NCBI GenBank assembly: GCA_947649205.1
Contig: CANSQM010000001.1
Location: 186,001-250,000 of the forward strand
Origin: an uncultured Enterorhabdus sp.
Lineage (GTDB): Bacteria > Actinomycetota > Coriobacteriia > Coriobacteriales > Eggerthellaceae
Direction: 5' to 3'
DNA length: 64,000 bases
The notes below the pieces were generated by a model, which had not been told where the DNA came from, searched no databases, and worked only from the letters and a program-made list of their open reading frames with translations. Positions 42,878 to 52,249 of this stretch are shown piece by piece. The translations under genes were made by a program, and so were the position numbers. The number at the start of each line of letters is the position of its first letter. Position 1 is the first letter of the stretch.

Positions 42878-43027
42878 AAGAATCCGGCCGATTCTGTTCA
42901 CGCTAGAGGAGCCTCGCAAACCGGGTGTCGAAAGCATTGGGCGAGGGGAGGGGAAGGCCAGCGACTCCGCCTGCGGTGCGCACCGCAGCAAGGGTCGCGA
43001 GGACGCCCCGCTATCAGAGGGGGAGAG

Positions 43028-45555
43028 ATGTCGGAAACCAAGAGCCCGCATTCCGGACTCACCCGCAGGAATTTCCTGAAAGCCACGGCTGCGGTAACGG
43101 GTATGAGCGTCCTTGCGGGGTCGGCTGCTACGCTGGCCGGCTGTTCCACGGCGACCGAAGGGCATTCGCTGAGCTCTACCGGAGAAGAGCAAATTTTCTC
43201 GACCATCTGCCGATCCAACTGCTTCCAAGCCTGCTTGCTGAATGCCCACGTTCGCGATGGCAAGGTTGTGAAGATGTCCCGGGGCGACTATCCCGAGGAG
43301 ATATATTCTGGTTGCTGCCTGCGAGGACTGAGCATTCCCGAGCGAACCTATAGCGACAACCGGATCAAGTACCCGCTCAAGCGCGCCGAGGGCACCACAC
43401 CGAGGGGTCGGGCGAATGGGAGCGTATCTCGTGGGATCAAGCGCTCGAGGAGATTGCCGCGAAGATCAAGGGCATTCAGGAGGAATACGGTTCGGACGCG
43501 GTGTCCTTTGGGACGGCATCGGGCAACTACGGCAGAATTCAAGGCAGTGCCCTTGCCCGGTTTATCAACGTAGTGGGTGGCACGGTGCCCCAGCTCATGT
43601 CGGATTTCACCATGGGGTGGGGCACCAATCGCGTAATGGGTGGCGGGACGTTCGGCTACAGCAATGAGCCGAAGAGCATGATCGATGCCCGCCATATCAT
43701 CATCTGGGGCACCAATCCAGTGTGGTCGACGCCCCAGACGTGGCGCATCATCCTTGCAGCGAAGGATCGCGGTGCGAGGCTGCACTGCATCGATCCCATC
43801 CGCTCGGCCACGTCTCGCTACTGCGATGAGTATATCCAAACGAACGCCGGTACTGATCTGTATGTTGTTCTCGCCCTGCTCAATGAAGTGGTGAACAACG
43901 ACCGCATTGATGCGGACTATGCCGCTCGGTGCACAACGGCGCCGTTTCTTATTCGCGAAGATACGGGGCTCTTCCTGCGCCGCTCCAACCGAGAGGGCGG
44001 CGAGATGGCCGCGGTTCGCGATGCGGTTACGTTGAACACGCCGGAAAGCGGCAAGGCCGATCCCGCCTATGTGATAGATGCGGCTTCGGGGCAGGCCGCT
44101 TTGTACACTGAATGCGACGCGCCGGTGCTCGAAGGAGAGTTCGAGATCGACGGCGTAAAGGTGAAGACGGCCTATCGCGCACTTAAAGAGCACATCGCGC
44201 AGTACACTATTGCGGAAGCGTCCAAGCTTTCGGGCATTCCCGAAGATACACTGCGGGAGCTTGCGGCCATCTATTCCTGCGGCGAGGCGGTTACCACCTA
44301 CACGCAGTTCGGCATCGACCATTACCGCGAGGGCCATTTGTGGGGCCAGGCGCTGGCTATTTTGAGCGCCCTCACCAATAATCTCTCGCGGCCTGGAACT
44401 GGCATCGGTGGTCCGGGGGCGCCCAACGGGTCGCTCATTCCCATCGGGTGCAACCCGGCCGTGCTCACTGGGCTGAATCCGGTGAAGTTGGATGCGGTGA
44501 ACAAGCAGCTGTGCCTCAGCGCGTGGATCGAAACGGTTAAAACCGGCACGTTCAAGGGGGAGCCCTATACGATCAAGGCGTTCATTAGCAGTATCGGCAA
44601 CCCCTTCAGCAATAATGCGCAGCAGCGCATGTGGATCGAGGATGCGGTCGAGAACCTTGATTTGATCGTTTCGCTTGAATTGGAGATGACCGACACTGCC
44701 CGGTATTCCGATTACGTACTGCCCGTGTTCTACTGGCTCGAGCATACCGATGTGCGCGGCAATTTCTCGAACCCCTACATTGCCTACCAGGAGAAGGCCA
44801 TCGACCCTCTGTGGGAGAGCAAGACCGATAACGAAATTCTCTCGCTGCTGGCGGAGAAGATGGGGCTAGGCGAAGTGTTTCCTCATCTTACCGAAGAAGA
44901 ATAGGTCGATGTTCTCTTCGATTCCGACGCCATGCGCGAGAAGGGCATCACCAAGCAGCGCGTTCTGGAGGAGAAGGCCGTGCGCAGCTTCGGCACTGAG
45001 GAAGAGCCGTGGATTATCGGGGGATACGGGCAAGAGTTCCCCACTCCTTCGGGTCGTGCGGAGATCTATTGCGAGATTCCCCTTGCCCGATACGATTTCG
45101 GGCAGGACTGGCAAAGCGAGGCGAAGGAGCAACAGTTCCCCGTGTGGCTGCCTCCCTATGAGAATTGGCCGGGTTCCGAAGCGAAGAAGAAGTACCCGCT
45201 GAGTTATTTGCAGCTGCACGAGCGGTGGAGAACCCATTCCCAGTGGTTCGGCTGCGCGACGTTCCGGGAGATCGATAGGGAGCCGTTGTGCCACATCTCT
45301 CGCGAGGACGCCCTTGAGCGCGGCATCACCGATGGCGACATCGTCGAAGTGTTTAACGATCGGGACCATTGTGTGGTAAAGGGCATCATTGATGAGTCCC
45401 TGCCGTCGGGGGTCTGCTGTATCCCGAAGGGGTGGCAGCGCTATCAATTCATCGAGGGTGGCTTCCAAGAGCTTACCTCGAATGCCGTGGACGCCTGCTC
45501 GGGAGGATACGCATTCTACGATGCGACAGTTGATGTCAAGAAGTGGGAGGACTAG
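43028..45555 (+). pseudogene. Broken molybdopterin oxidoreductase catalytic subunit (DMSO reductase family)
   Basis: The gene begins with a Tat signal and lipobox (RRNFLKATAAVTGM, LAGC) and a 4Fe-4S motif (CRSNCFQAC and later Cys). Later parts match the family: IIIWGTNPVWSTPQTW, LSRPGTGIGGPGAPNGS, and the C-terminal cofactor-binding domain (HISREDALERGITDGDIVEV). Two defects are seen: a one-base loss near 43405 (the frame resumes at GEWERISWDQALEEI) and an in-frame TAG at 44902-44904. Repaired, it would be about 842 residues. The start has GAGGGGGAGAG. Substrate unknown. An operator array precedes it. Confidence 0.85.
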
Positions 45556-45558
45556 ACC

Positions 45559-46179
45559 ATGCGATACGGATTTGTCATTGATACAAAGCGGTGCATCGGC
45601 TGTCATAGCTGTTTGGTTGCCTGTCGCTTCGAGAACAACGTGCCGAGCAACGTGTGGTGGAACCGCATCCTCACCGACGGGGGAGATCGCATCGATATTC
45701 CCGAAGGGAGTTTCCCCAACGTTTCCCTTGCCTACACTCCTGTGGCCTGCCAGCACTGCGAGGACCCGGCCTGCGTGAAGGTGTGCCCGGTGGGCGCCAC
45801 CTACAAGGATCCCGAGACCGGCGTGGTGCGCCAGGACTACGAGAAGTGCATCGGCTGCCGCATGTGCATGTCGGCCTGCCCCTACAATGGCGTGCGCTCC
45901 TTCAACTGGGAGGAGCCGGCATACCACGTCGATGTGGCCTTCGGCGATGCGGCGGTGCCGAAGCATCAGAAGCATACGGTGGAAAAATGCACCATGCGCT
46001 GGCATCGCATTACGAAGGGCGAGGAGCCGGCCTGTATAAAGACGTGTCCTGAACGAGCACGTCATTGGGGCGATCTTGACGACCCTGATTCGGAAGTGGC
46101 GAAGCTCATTGCGTCGCGGGAATACAAGCAGCTGTTACCCGAGGAGGGGACAAGGCCCTCGGTGTACTACCTGGTGTAG
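45559..46179 (+). CDS. DmsB/NrfC-type electron-transfer subunit
   Basis: 206 residues, apparently intact. Four 4Fe-4S motifs are visible: CIGCHSCLVAC, CQHCEDPACVKVCPVGA, CIGCRMCMSACPYNG and a final set with C in EKCTMRW and CIKTCPERA. It should pass electrons between the membrane subunit and the molybdoenzyme at the outer face, exported with its partner. It starts three bases after the broken catalytic gene with GGGAGGAC ahead of the ATG. Without a working partner it may be unused. Confidence 0.9.
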   Translation: MRYGFVIDTKRCIGCHSCLVACRFENNVPSNVWWNRILTDGGDRIDIPEGSFPNVSLAYTPVACQHCEDPACVKVCPVGATYKDPETGVVRQDYEKCIGCRMCMSACPYNGVRSFNWEEPAYHVDVAFGDAAVPKHQKHTVEKCTMRWHRITKGEEPACIKTCPERARHWGDLDDPDSEVAKLIASREYKQLLPEEGTRPSVYYLV

Positions 46180-46193
46180 CGGCTCAATTCTAA

Positions 46194-47014
46194 CCGAACG
46201 TACCTTGCGGGCGGGGCGCGCTCGTTCCGCCCGCCTACCTGATCCTGTCCTGCGCCTACCTCTGGGCCCAGGTGCGGGCCGAGCGCGGCGCCATGTCGCC
46301 CACGGCCCTGCGCGTCATCTCGGTGGTGGCGCTCGTGTGCGCGGTGCTCGTGCACTCCGTGACCGCCTGGATCTTCGGCCTGCAGGCCGGCCGCGAGATG
46401 TGGCACACGGCCCTTCTGGCCCCCTGGTTCGTGTCCTCAGCGCTCGTGATGGCCGCGGTCATCGGGCTGCGCAAGGCGGGGTACCTCAAGCTCGACCAGG
46501 TCTATCTGGTGAAGCTCGCCAAGCTGCTCGGCGCCTTCGTGCTCGTGGACCTGTACTTCTTTGGCTGCGACCTCCTGACCGAGGGCTTCCCCGCAGGCTC
46601 GGGCCTCGAGGTGGTGCAGATGCTCGTCTCCGGCCCGCTCGCGCCGCACTTCTGGGTGGAGATCGTCGGCTGCGCGGCGTGCGCCGTCATCTGCCTCACT
46701 CCGGCCCTTCGCCGCAACGGCCTGCTCGTGGCGGCCTCCCTGCTTGCCATCGCCGGCATCTTCTGCAAGCGCGTGCAGCTCTTGGTGGGCGGCTTCCAGA
46801 TCTCTAACCTGGACTTGCCCGGCCCGCTGACCGCTATGCAGCACACCCCTGGGACTCCGGCCTGGCGGGCGTCTACGGGAGCATGATCTACTGGTCCACG
46901 CCGCTTGAGGCGGGCGTGACGCTCGGCGTGGTGGCCCTCGAGTTCCTCGTCTTCTTCCTTGGCCTGAAGTTCCTGCCGCTGAGGCCGGTGGGTGACGAGT
47001 GGTCTTCCCGATAA
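46194..47014 (+). pseudogene. Broken NrfD-like membrane subunit of the molybdoenzyme operon
   Basis: The N-terminal part is missing: the first recognisable residues are PAYLILSCAYLWAQVRAERG. About six membrane helices follow (AVLVHSVTAWIFGLQAGREM, KLLGAFVLVDLYFFGCDLLT, and others). Near 46848 the frame shifts by one base, from LPGPLTAMQHTP into WDSGLAGVYGSMIYWSTPLE, and ends in EWSSR at a TAA. So it has both a deletion and a frameshift. Confidence 0.75.
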
Positions 47015-47031
47015 CTGTCTTCCTTTCAGGT

Positions 47032-47065
47032 AGCCCGTGCCGTTTCTTCCCGGCACGGGCTCTTT
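47032..47065 (+). terminator. Intrinsic terminator after the NrfD-like pseudogene
   Basis: AGCCCGTGCC (47032-47041) pairs perfectly with GGCACGGGCT (47052-47061), followed by CTTTCG. Confidence 0.7.
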
Positions 47066-47088
47066 CGTTCAGTCGGAGAGGAGGCACT

Positions 47089-47490
47089 GTGAAGAAACTG
47101 ATTGCTGCGGCTGTGCTCGCTGTTGCAATAATGCTTGTTGTCGCTGTTGGTTTCGCGCTGGAGCCGCGGTCGGCCGTGCTGTCCATTGCGGCCGACTCGC
47201 CCTGCCCCGCGGCGGGCTGTGCGAGCGGGGAGTGCCATGGATTCGGCGCCGTGCCCGAGCCCGATGGCGTTCACGAGATGGTCTGCCCCGAAGCCGGTTG
47301 CGCCTATACGGTGGAGTGCCATGCATGGGATTCGCTCGCCGGTCGCTACCGTCAGGCCAGCGACGCCAGCTTGAACCTGTGGATCCTCATGCCCACAGTC
47401 CCCGTACTCGGTTTGTGGCTGATGGCGCGGCGCATGGGTCGTAACAGCCGGGCGAACACCGATAGCGGGGAGGTCTGTCATGAAGCGTAG
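47089..47490 (+). CDS. Small Cys/His-rich membrane protein of a molybdoenzyme cluster
   Basis: 133 residues. An N-terminal membrane helix (AAAVLAVAIMLVVAVGFAL) and a C-terminal one (LNLWILMPTVPVLGLWLMA) bracket an outward segment with CPAAGCASGECH and CPEAGCAYTVECH. The spacing CX4CH occurs in some multihaem cytochromes, so haem or metal binding is possible, but the second site (CX5CH) is unusual. Family not recognised. The GTG follows GAGAGGAGG. It overlaps the next gene by 11 bases, and TorD follows, so the three serve the same enzyme. Confidence 0.65.
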   Translation: MKKLIAAAVLAVAIMLVVAVGFALEPRSAVLSIAADSPCPAAGCASGECHGFGAVPEPDGVHEMVCPEAGCAYTVECHAWDSLAGRYRQASDASLNLWILMPTVPVLGLWLMARRMGRNSRANTDSGEVCHEA

Positions 47491-47941
47491 CCACGTGCTG
47501 TTCGATGCCGTTGTGCTGGTCGCGTATCTGCTCGCCGCCAATCCGCTTTTCACGGGCATTCCGCTGCACGAGTTCGCAGGCCTCGGCGCCGTCGTTTTCG
47601 TGGCGGTTCATGTTGTGCTGAGCGCCGACGGGCTTCTGGTCCGAGGGCGCAAGGGGAGTGCGGTGCGCGCGATGCTGAACGGTGTTCTCCTGCTGGCCTT
47701 GGCGGCTTGCGCGGTGTCGGGCGTCATGGTGTCGGGTGAGGTGCTGCCAGCGCTCGGGCTGTACGCCACGGGGTACTTCTTCTGGGACCCGCTGCACGCT
47801 CTGTCGGCCAAAGTGCTGCTGGCGGCACTCATCGTGCATATGGTCGTACGCGCTCCCGCCGCATTGGCGGTGCTTCGTCGGCGCACGTTCGCATCGACTG
47901 GCTGCGAGGGCTGCGAAGAACGCGAGCCTCTCGAGGCGTGA
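47480..47941 (+). CDS. DUF4405-like four-helix membrane cytochrome protein
   Basis: 153 residues with four membrane helices. His residues are positioned in pairs as in b-type cytochromes: IPLHEFAGLG and FVAVHVVL in helix 2, FFWDPLHALSAKV and ALIVHMVVRAP in helix 4. This resembles DUF4405 (flavinylation-associated cytochrome). The C-terminus ends with a CEGCEE motif. It would accept quinol electrons in the membrane. Start overlaps the upstream gene. Confidence 0.6.
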   Translation: MKRSHVLFDAVVLVAYLLAANPLFTGIPLHEFAGLGAVVFVAVHVVLSADGLLVRGRKGSAVRAMLNGVLLLALAACAVSGVMVSGEVLPALGLYATGYFFWDPLHALSAKVLLAALIVHMVVRAPAALAVLRRRTFASTGCEGCEEREPLEA

Positions 47942-47996
47942 CGCGAACATACACGCTATACTAGCGCCAAGCAAAATCGACGAAGGAGGAACTTCC

Positions 47997-48797
47997 ATGA
48001 CCCTATCCGCTGATATGTGGCAGGCCCGCGCGGCGATGTGCGAGCTTTTGGCCCTGTCGTTCCGCTATCCGGAGGACGAGGTGCTCGCCGGTGCCATCGC
48101 CTCGGGCGAATGGGGCGAGGCCGCCGACGAGATTGCCGCTGCGCTCGGCATTAATTGGACGGCCGCTGCGGCCCCCGGTGCCGCCGAGGCCGCCGCGCTC
48201 GCCGATCCCGCCGACATTCAGAGGGAGCTGCGCCCCGAGGCCACGCGCCTGTTCGTGGGCGCCCCCGAGGCCGCTTGCAGCCCCTACGAGGGTGTGTGGC
48301 GCGCGAAGGCCGAGGGCGTGCAGCCGCTGCTGTTCGTGAATCCGCATTCCATGGCCGTGGAGCGTTTCTGCAAGAGCTGCGGGCTGGGTCGCCCCGAGGG
48401 CACCAACGAGCCGCTGGATGCCGTGTGGACCGAGCTGGAGCTGCTGGAGTACCTGGCCCTGCGCGCCGCGGCCGACGTCATGGACGAGGCGGCCGAGGCC
48501 GATGTGGCCGCCGGCGGCGACGGTGCTCCCACCGAAGCCCAGGCCGAGCAGTACAAGGAGATCGGCGAGGAGCTGGACGAGTTTGACGGCGCGGCGGAAC
48601 TCGACGAGGGCGAGGAGCCCGGCGATGTGGTGGCCTCGGCCGACCTGCCCGGCGGCTCTCCCGAGGCGGCCTGGGACGAGTTCATGGCCGACCATGCGAA
48701 GGTGTGGATGCCCACGTTCGCCGAGGCCGTGCAGGACGACGCCCGCGCGCCCTTCTACAAGCAGGCCGCGAACCTGCTGGCGGCGTTCATCAAGTAG
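47997..48797 (+). CDS. TorD-family molybdoenzyme chaperone
   Basis: 266 residues, cytoplasmic and helical. FVGAPEAACSPYEGVWRAK and FMADHAKVWMPTFAEAV, then the C-terminal APFYKQAANLLAAFIK, match the TorD/DmsD group that guards cofactor insertion and Tat targeting. An acidic insertion lies near residues 165-220. The ATG follows GAAGGAGG; TATACT at 47956-47961 may be its own -10. It appears intact, and may serve other molybdoenzymes in the genome since the local catalytic gene is broken. Confidence 0.85.
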   Translation: MTLSADMWQARAAMCELLALSFRYPEDEVLAGAIASGEWGEAADEIAAALGINWTAAAAPGAAEAAALADPADIQRELRPEATRLFVGAPEAACSPYEGVWRAKAEGVQPLLFVNPHSMAVERFCKSCGLGRPEGTNEPLDAVWTELELLEYLALRAAADVMDEAAEADVAAGGDGAPTEAQAEQYKEIGEELDEFDGAAELDEGEEPGDVVASADLPGGSPEAAWDEFMADHAKVWMPTFAEAVQDDARAPFYKQAANLLAAFIK

Positions 48798-48823
48798 GCG
48801 CAGCGCCACTTCGCCACGTTGGC

Positions 48824-48860
48824 AAGGCCCTCGTTCCCTATGGAGCGGGGGCCTTGGTTT
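48824..48860 (+). terminator. Intrinsic terminator after the TorD gene
   Basis: AAGGCCCTCGTTCC pairs (12 of 14, plus G-T pairs) with GGAGCGGGGGCCTT, followed by GGTTTTG. Confidence 0.7.
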
Positions 48861-48874
48861 TGTTAAGGCTACTT

Positions 48875-49032
48875 TTTGTGCAACAAACTCCAGCAGAAAG
48901 ACACATGGGGGCATGCCGTGCGTCCAAGGCGGTTCTTTGCAGGGAAATTTCCTGGGAAAACGTTGCCTGACGAACCAGGTAACTTTGCTTGCGGAATGCC
49001 GCATGTCTATTTACCGAAGTTTGTTGCACAAA
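48875..49032. repeat. Palindromic element E3 (158 bp)
   Basis: TTTGTGCAACAAACT at 48875-48889 is perfectly inverted at 49018-49032, and the similarity continues inward imperfectly (AGACA, ATG, GGCA). The centre contains CCTGGGAAAACG (48951-48962), identical to E1. Non-coding. Confidence 0.65.
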
Positions 49033-49074
49033 TGAGGGCACTTCCGATTCCCGGCAATCGAAAGCGAGCGCTGG

Positions 49075-49902
49075 CTATGCAGGAGGAGCTGCGCGGTACT
49101 TCCTATTGAACTGCGCCCAAATGCCTGAGTACAAGATGGAGTCCAGAAGGTGCTTGTCCTGCACGAGGGGCAGGCGCTCGTAGGGCCCGGCTGCCTCGGC
49201 GGCGGCCAGGGCGAGGGTGGTGCCCATGGCCTCGGGGTCCGATCCCAGGGCGACGAAGGGGTTGTAGCTGCCGGTGCGCGCGTCGTCGGAGGCGTCCACC
49301 GCGGCGTCCATGAGGTAGATGAGTCGCCCGAGGCCGTTCCCCAGCGCCTCCATGTCGTCGGCCCAGAAGCCCTGGCCCCGGCCGAACAGGCGCCCGAGCA
49401 GCTGCCCGAACGCTCGGGCCGCGCCGTCGGGGTCGGCTGCCGCCCCTTCCCTCTCGATGGCCCGGATAGCGGCCATGGCCTCTTCGATATCGGCGCAGGC
49501 ATCGGGAGTGCGCTGCCGGGCCTGCTCGTAGGCGCCGGCCAGCAGCCGCCGGACGACCCGGGCGCCGGCTGAGCCGTCGTCGGCCACGTCATCGAGCACC
49601 TTGTGGTAGGCGAGTGCCACCGATAGGCCGGCGGCGTAGTCGGTCCAGGTCGAGTGCACCCACGGCCGCGGGGCGGCCGGGGCCGGGTGCATCACGCAGT
49701 GGCTCGCGCCGGTCTGTTCGGGCGGCTCGTGCAAGGAGTTGCACAGCAGCACGAAGAAGGTGAGGTCGTAGGTGAGGCACGCCCGCGACAGCTGCCCGTA
49801 GCGATCGCGCAGGGCCAGGCACAGCCCACAGTAGACGGCACGGTAGCGGTCCTTCTCCGCCTCGGAAAGCGCCCCGGCGTCGGCCACCACGAATCCGAAC
49901 AT
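49075..49902 (-). CDS. DUF5685-like protein
   Basis: 275 residues, mostly helical. YRAVYCGLCLALRDRYGQLS, then LTYDLTFFVLLCNSL, is typical of DUF5685, with further AYHKVLDDVADDGSAGARVV and GLGRLIYLMDAAVDASDDAR showing Asp-rich helices reminiscent of isoprenoid-synthase-like folds. Function unknown. No signal peptide. Start has AGGAGG. Monocistronic. Confidence 0.65.
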   Translation of the reverse strand: MFGFVVADAGALSEAEKDRYRAVYCGLCLALRDRYGQLSRACLTYDLTFFVLLCNSLHEPPEQTGASHCVMHPAPAAPRPWVHSTWTDYAAGLSVALAYHKVLDDVADDGSAGARVVRRLLAGAYEQARQRTPDACADIEEAMAAIRAIEREGAAADPDGAARAFGQLLGRLFGRGQGFWADDMEALGNGLGRLIYLMDAAVDASDDARTGSYNPFVALGSDPEAMGTTLALAAAEAAGPYERLPLVQDKHLLDSILYSGIWAQFNRKYRAAPPA

Positions 49903-50085
49903 AAGCCTCCTTCCGTTGAGCCCGTGTGCGCTAGGGGCATTCTAGCACCCCCGATCCTTAAGACGCGCTCGGGGGCTGATGACTCCAGGGAAGCCCCCGG
50001 TCGGTCGCTGTCTTTTGGGGTCTACGGAAGGCAGATAGTGTCTAGGATATATTTCCGTGCCCGGTCTCTCCTATCGCTTGTCGTG

Positions 50086-50124
50086 GTTGACAAATATCTA
50101 CAATTTAGGAAAAAATATGTCAAC
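50086..50124. promoter_or_regulatory. Inverted repeat and promoter of the AbiE locus
   Basis: GTTGACA (50086-50092) and TGTCAAC (50118-50124) form an inverted repeat; a TTGACA and a TACAAT lie within. AbiEi antitoxins are known to bind inverted repeats at their own promoter. Confidence 0.5.
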
Positions 50125-50151
50125 TGGCGATTAAGGAGGTATGATCGGGCC

Positions 50152-50778
50152 ATGGAGACATTCACTGATATATTGAAGTGTCGCTTCGGCGAAAATACGC
50201 CCATTCTCATCGAGGAGATTCTTGATGAGTTCTCTGCTATCAGTCGTCAGGCTGTGTACAAGAAAATAGATGCGGCCATGGCGGAGGGATCCTTGGCCCG
50301 CTACGATCGCGGCGTGTACTACTTGCCCACTGAAACGCGCTTCGGAAAATCCAGTCTACTGGGAACGCAGGTGGCGACTAAGCGTTGGCTGAAGTCGGGG
50401 AATGAGATTATCGGCTATGTCTCGGGATTCAACCTCGCCAATGAGGCGGGTATCTCCGATCAAGTTCCCAATACCCTGGAGGTCACAACGAACAAAGAAT
50501 GCACGCGGCTACGAGAGGTGAAGCCTTTCGGCGGTTGGAAGAGAATTATGCTGCGAAAGCCCCGACGTCCTGTAAATGCGAGAAACGTCAATGCTCTGCG
50601 CTTCCTCGATTTAATAACCGAACAGCAGATTCAGTTTTATGATGAATACGAGTTTGAGGCATTGAAGAGGCTTGCTCGCAAAGCGGGGAGGACGATGATT
50701 TACGATTGCTCGGCAAGTTATCCTGGTCGAACCGCCAAAAAGTTGGCAGAATGCGAGCGCTATCGTGTATTTGCATGA
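50152..50778 (+). CDS. AbiEi-family antitoxin
   Basis: 208 residues. The N-terminal winged-helix part (EEILDEFSAISRQAVYKKID, then GVYYLPTETRFG) and the C-terminal AbiEi-type domain (KSGNEIIGYVSGFNLANEAG, SDQVPNTLEVTTN) match the DUF6088/AbiEi group. In type IV systems this protein represses the operon and neutralises the AbiEii nucleotidyltransferase. AGGAGG lies 12 bases before the ATG. Lower GC than the flanks indicates transfer. It overlaps the toxin frame by 14 bases. Confidence 0.8.
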   Translation: METFTDILKCRFGENTPILIEEILDEFSAISRQAVYKKIDAAMAEGSLARYDRGVYYLPTETRFGKSSLLGTQVATKRWLKSGNEIIGYVSGFNLANEAGISDQVPNTLEVTTNKECTRLREVKPFGGWKRIMLRKPRRPVNARNVNALRFLDLITEQQIQFYDEYEFEALKRLARKAGRTMIYDCSASYPGRTAKKLAECERYRVFA

Positions 50779-51273
50779 GAAACAAGAAGACTTTAGAGAG
50801 TTGTTGCGTCTAACTGCAGATTGGGCGAGTTTGCCGCGGTCTTTCGTCGTCAAAGACTACTTCGCCGTTACTATGCTGAAGGAGGTAACCCGGAGAAACC
50901 CGGCCATCGTGTTCAAGGGGGAACGTGCCTCTCAAAGTGCTATGGCGTTATCAGTCGCTTTTCCGAAGATGTGGATCTCGGTATACAGGAAGAACACGCA
51001 ACGGAAGGCATGCGCCGTCGTGTAAAGCGAGCTGTTGTGGAAAGCACCGCCGATCTAGGTCTCTCCATTGCCAATCTCGATCGCACGCGAAGCCGGCGCG
51101 AGTTCAACGTCGATGTGGCGGCCGTGCTGCAAGAGATATTACGTCGGGAAGCCTATCGCGACGATTACGAGTGTGTGACAGCGCCCCTTCTTTATGAGGA
51201 GATGAACTACGAACGGGCCGCTTCTGCGGTTGGGGAAATAGCGGAGGCGCTCCGTAAGGCACCAGGGCAATAA
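50765..51273 (+). pseudogene. Broken AbiEii nucleotidyltransferase toxin
   Basis: Starts at GTG 50765 (YLHEKQEDFRELL, FVVKDYFAVTMLKEV). The frame breaks in the G-run at about 50918-50922: IVFKG continues in the next frame as GTCLSKCYGVISRFSEDVDL, the nucleotidyltransferase motif. Adding one G restores it. The C-terminal half is short and lacks the usual RHYyDl region, so there is also a deletion. Toxin activity is presumably lost. Confidence 0.8.
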
Positions 51274-51356
51274 AGGGCCTTTGACTGCGGCCCGCTTACT
51301 TACGGCGCCGCGGTCTCGGCTCGCTTGCGATGGCTCGGTGCGCGCCTGGGCCGACC

Positions 51357-52100
51357 CTACTCCGGCTTTCTCGCTACGTGGACGGCGGCGATGCCGCCGG
51401 TGTAGTTCTTCCAGGTCACATCGGTGAACCCGGCCTCTTCCATGAGGGCGGCTAAGCCCTCCTGGTCGGGGAAGGCCTTGATGGACTTCGCCAGGTACAC
51501 GAAGCCCTCCGCCTCACCGGTGATGAGGCCGCCCCAGAAAGGGATGAGGTGGCGCAGATAGAAGTGGTACAGGGCCCGCCAGGCCCCGTTCGGCGGCGTG
51601 GAGAACTCCAGGCACACGAGGGAGCCGCCGGGCTTGAGCACGCGGAACATCTCCGCGAGGGCGCGGGGCCGGTCGGGCATGTTGCGGATGCCGTAGGCCA
51701 TGGTGATGACGTCGTAGGAGGCGTCTCCGTAGGGAATATCCTGGGCGTCCACCACCTCGAAGTCGATGGGCACGCCGGCGCCGTCGCCCTCGTCGATGTG
51801 CATGCGGGCCACGTCCAGCATCTCGGGCACCAGGTCGGTGCACTGGATGTGGCGCGGGTGCTTGGTACGTGCCACGGTGAAGGTGACGTCCCCGGTGCCC
51901 CCCGCGATGTCCAGCACGTCGTGGTGCTCGGCGATGGGGGCCTGGCGCATCATGCCCGCGAGCCACAGCTTGTAGGCGCCGAAGCTGGAAATGGCGTTGA
52001 ACCGCTCGTACTTCCGGGCGATGGCGGAGAAGATGTCGCGCACGCGCTCGCTGGACAGCTCGGGCGGCGCCTCAAGGCCGGTGGCGGTATCGATGCTCAT
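51357..52100 (-). CDS. menG: Demethylmenaquinone methyltransferase
   Basis: 247 residues, methylating demethylmenaquinone to menaquinone, the quinone used by anaerobic reductases. SAM motif I is VLDIAGGTGDVTF; AYGIRNMPDRPRALAEMFRV and LKPGGSLVCLEFS are UbiE/MenG signatures, as is ARKYERFNAISSFGAYKLW near the start. The ATG follows AAGGAG. Convergent with the AbiE remnant. Confidence 0.95.
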   Translation of the reverse strand: MSIDTATGLEAPPELSSERVRDIFSAIARKYERFNAISSFGAYKLWLAGMMRQAPIAEHHDVLDIAGGTGDVTFTVARTKHPRHIQCTDLVPEMLDVARMHIDEGDGAGVPIDFEVVDAQDIPYGDASYDVITMAYGIRNMPDRPRALAEMFRVLKPGGSLVCLEFSTPPNGAWRALYHFYLRHLIPFWGGLITGEAEGFVYLAKSIKAFPDQEGLAALMEEAGFTDVTWKNYTGGIAAVHVARKPE

Positions 52101-52249
52101 GGAAGGGAACTCCTTGCGGTTCGCTCAACGTTCGGCCCTCAGTATACGCCCCCCGCGCCGCAAATCCCCCCTGCGTATCCGTGCGCGGCCGTCGGCCATG
52201 CTATCATGGGTCGCTGATCGCGTACCCTCCTCGCAAGAAGGGAGGCACC

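Noticed and set aside
44902-44904. Amber (TAG) recoding: coding-like sequence continues in frame past TAG at 3769, 8996 and 44902
   Set aside because: TAG is the normal stop of many intact genes here (dtd, the flavoprotein, galT, the Fe-S subunit), and the loci concerned carry other signs of decay.
50141-50160. Alternative AbiEi start at ATG 50141 next to AGGAGG
   Set aside because: It is out of frame with the protein; the ATG at 50152 keeps the winged-helix N-terminus.
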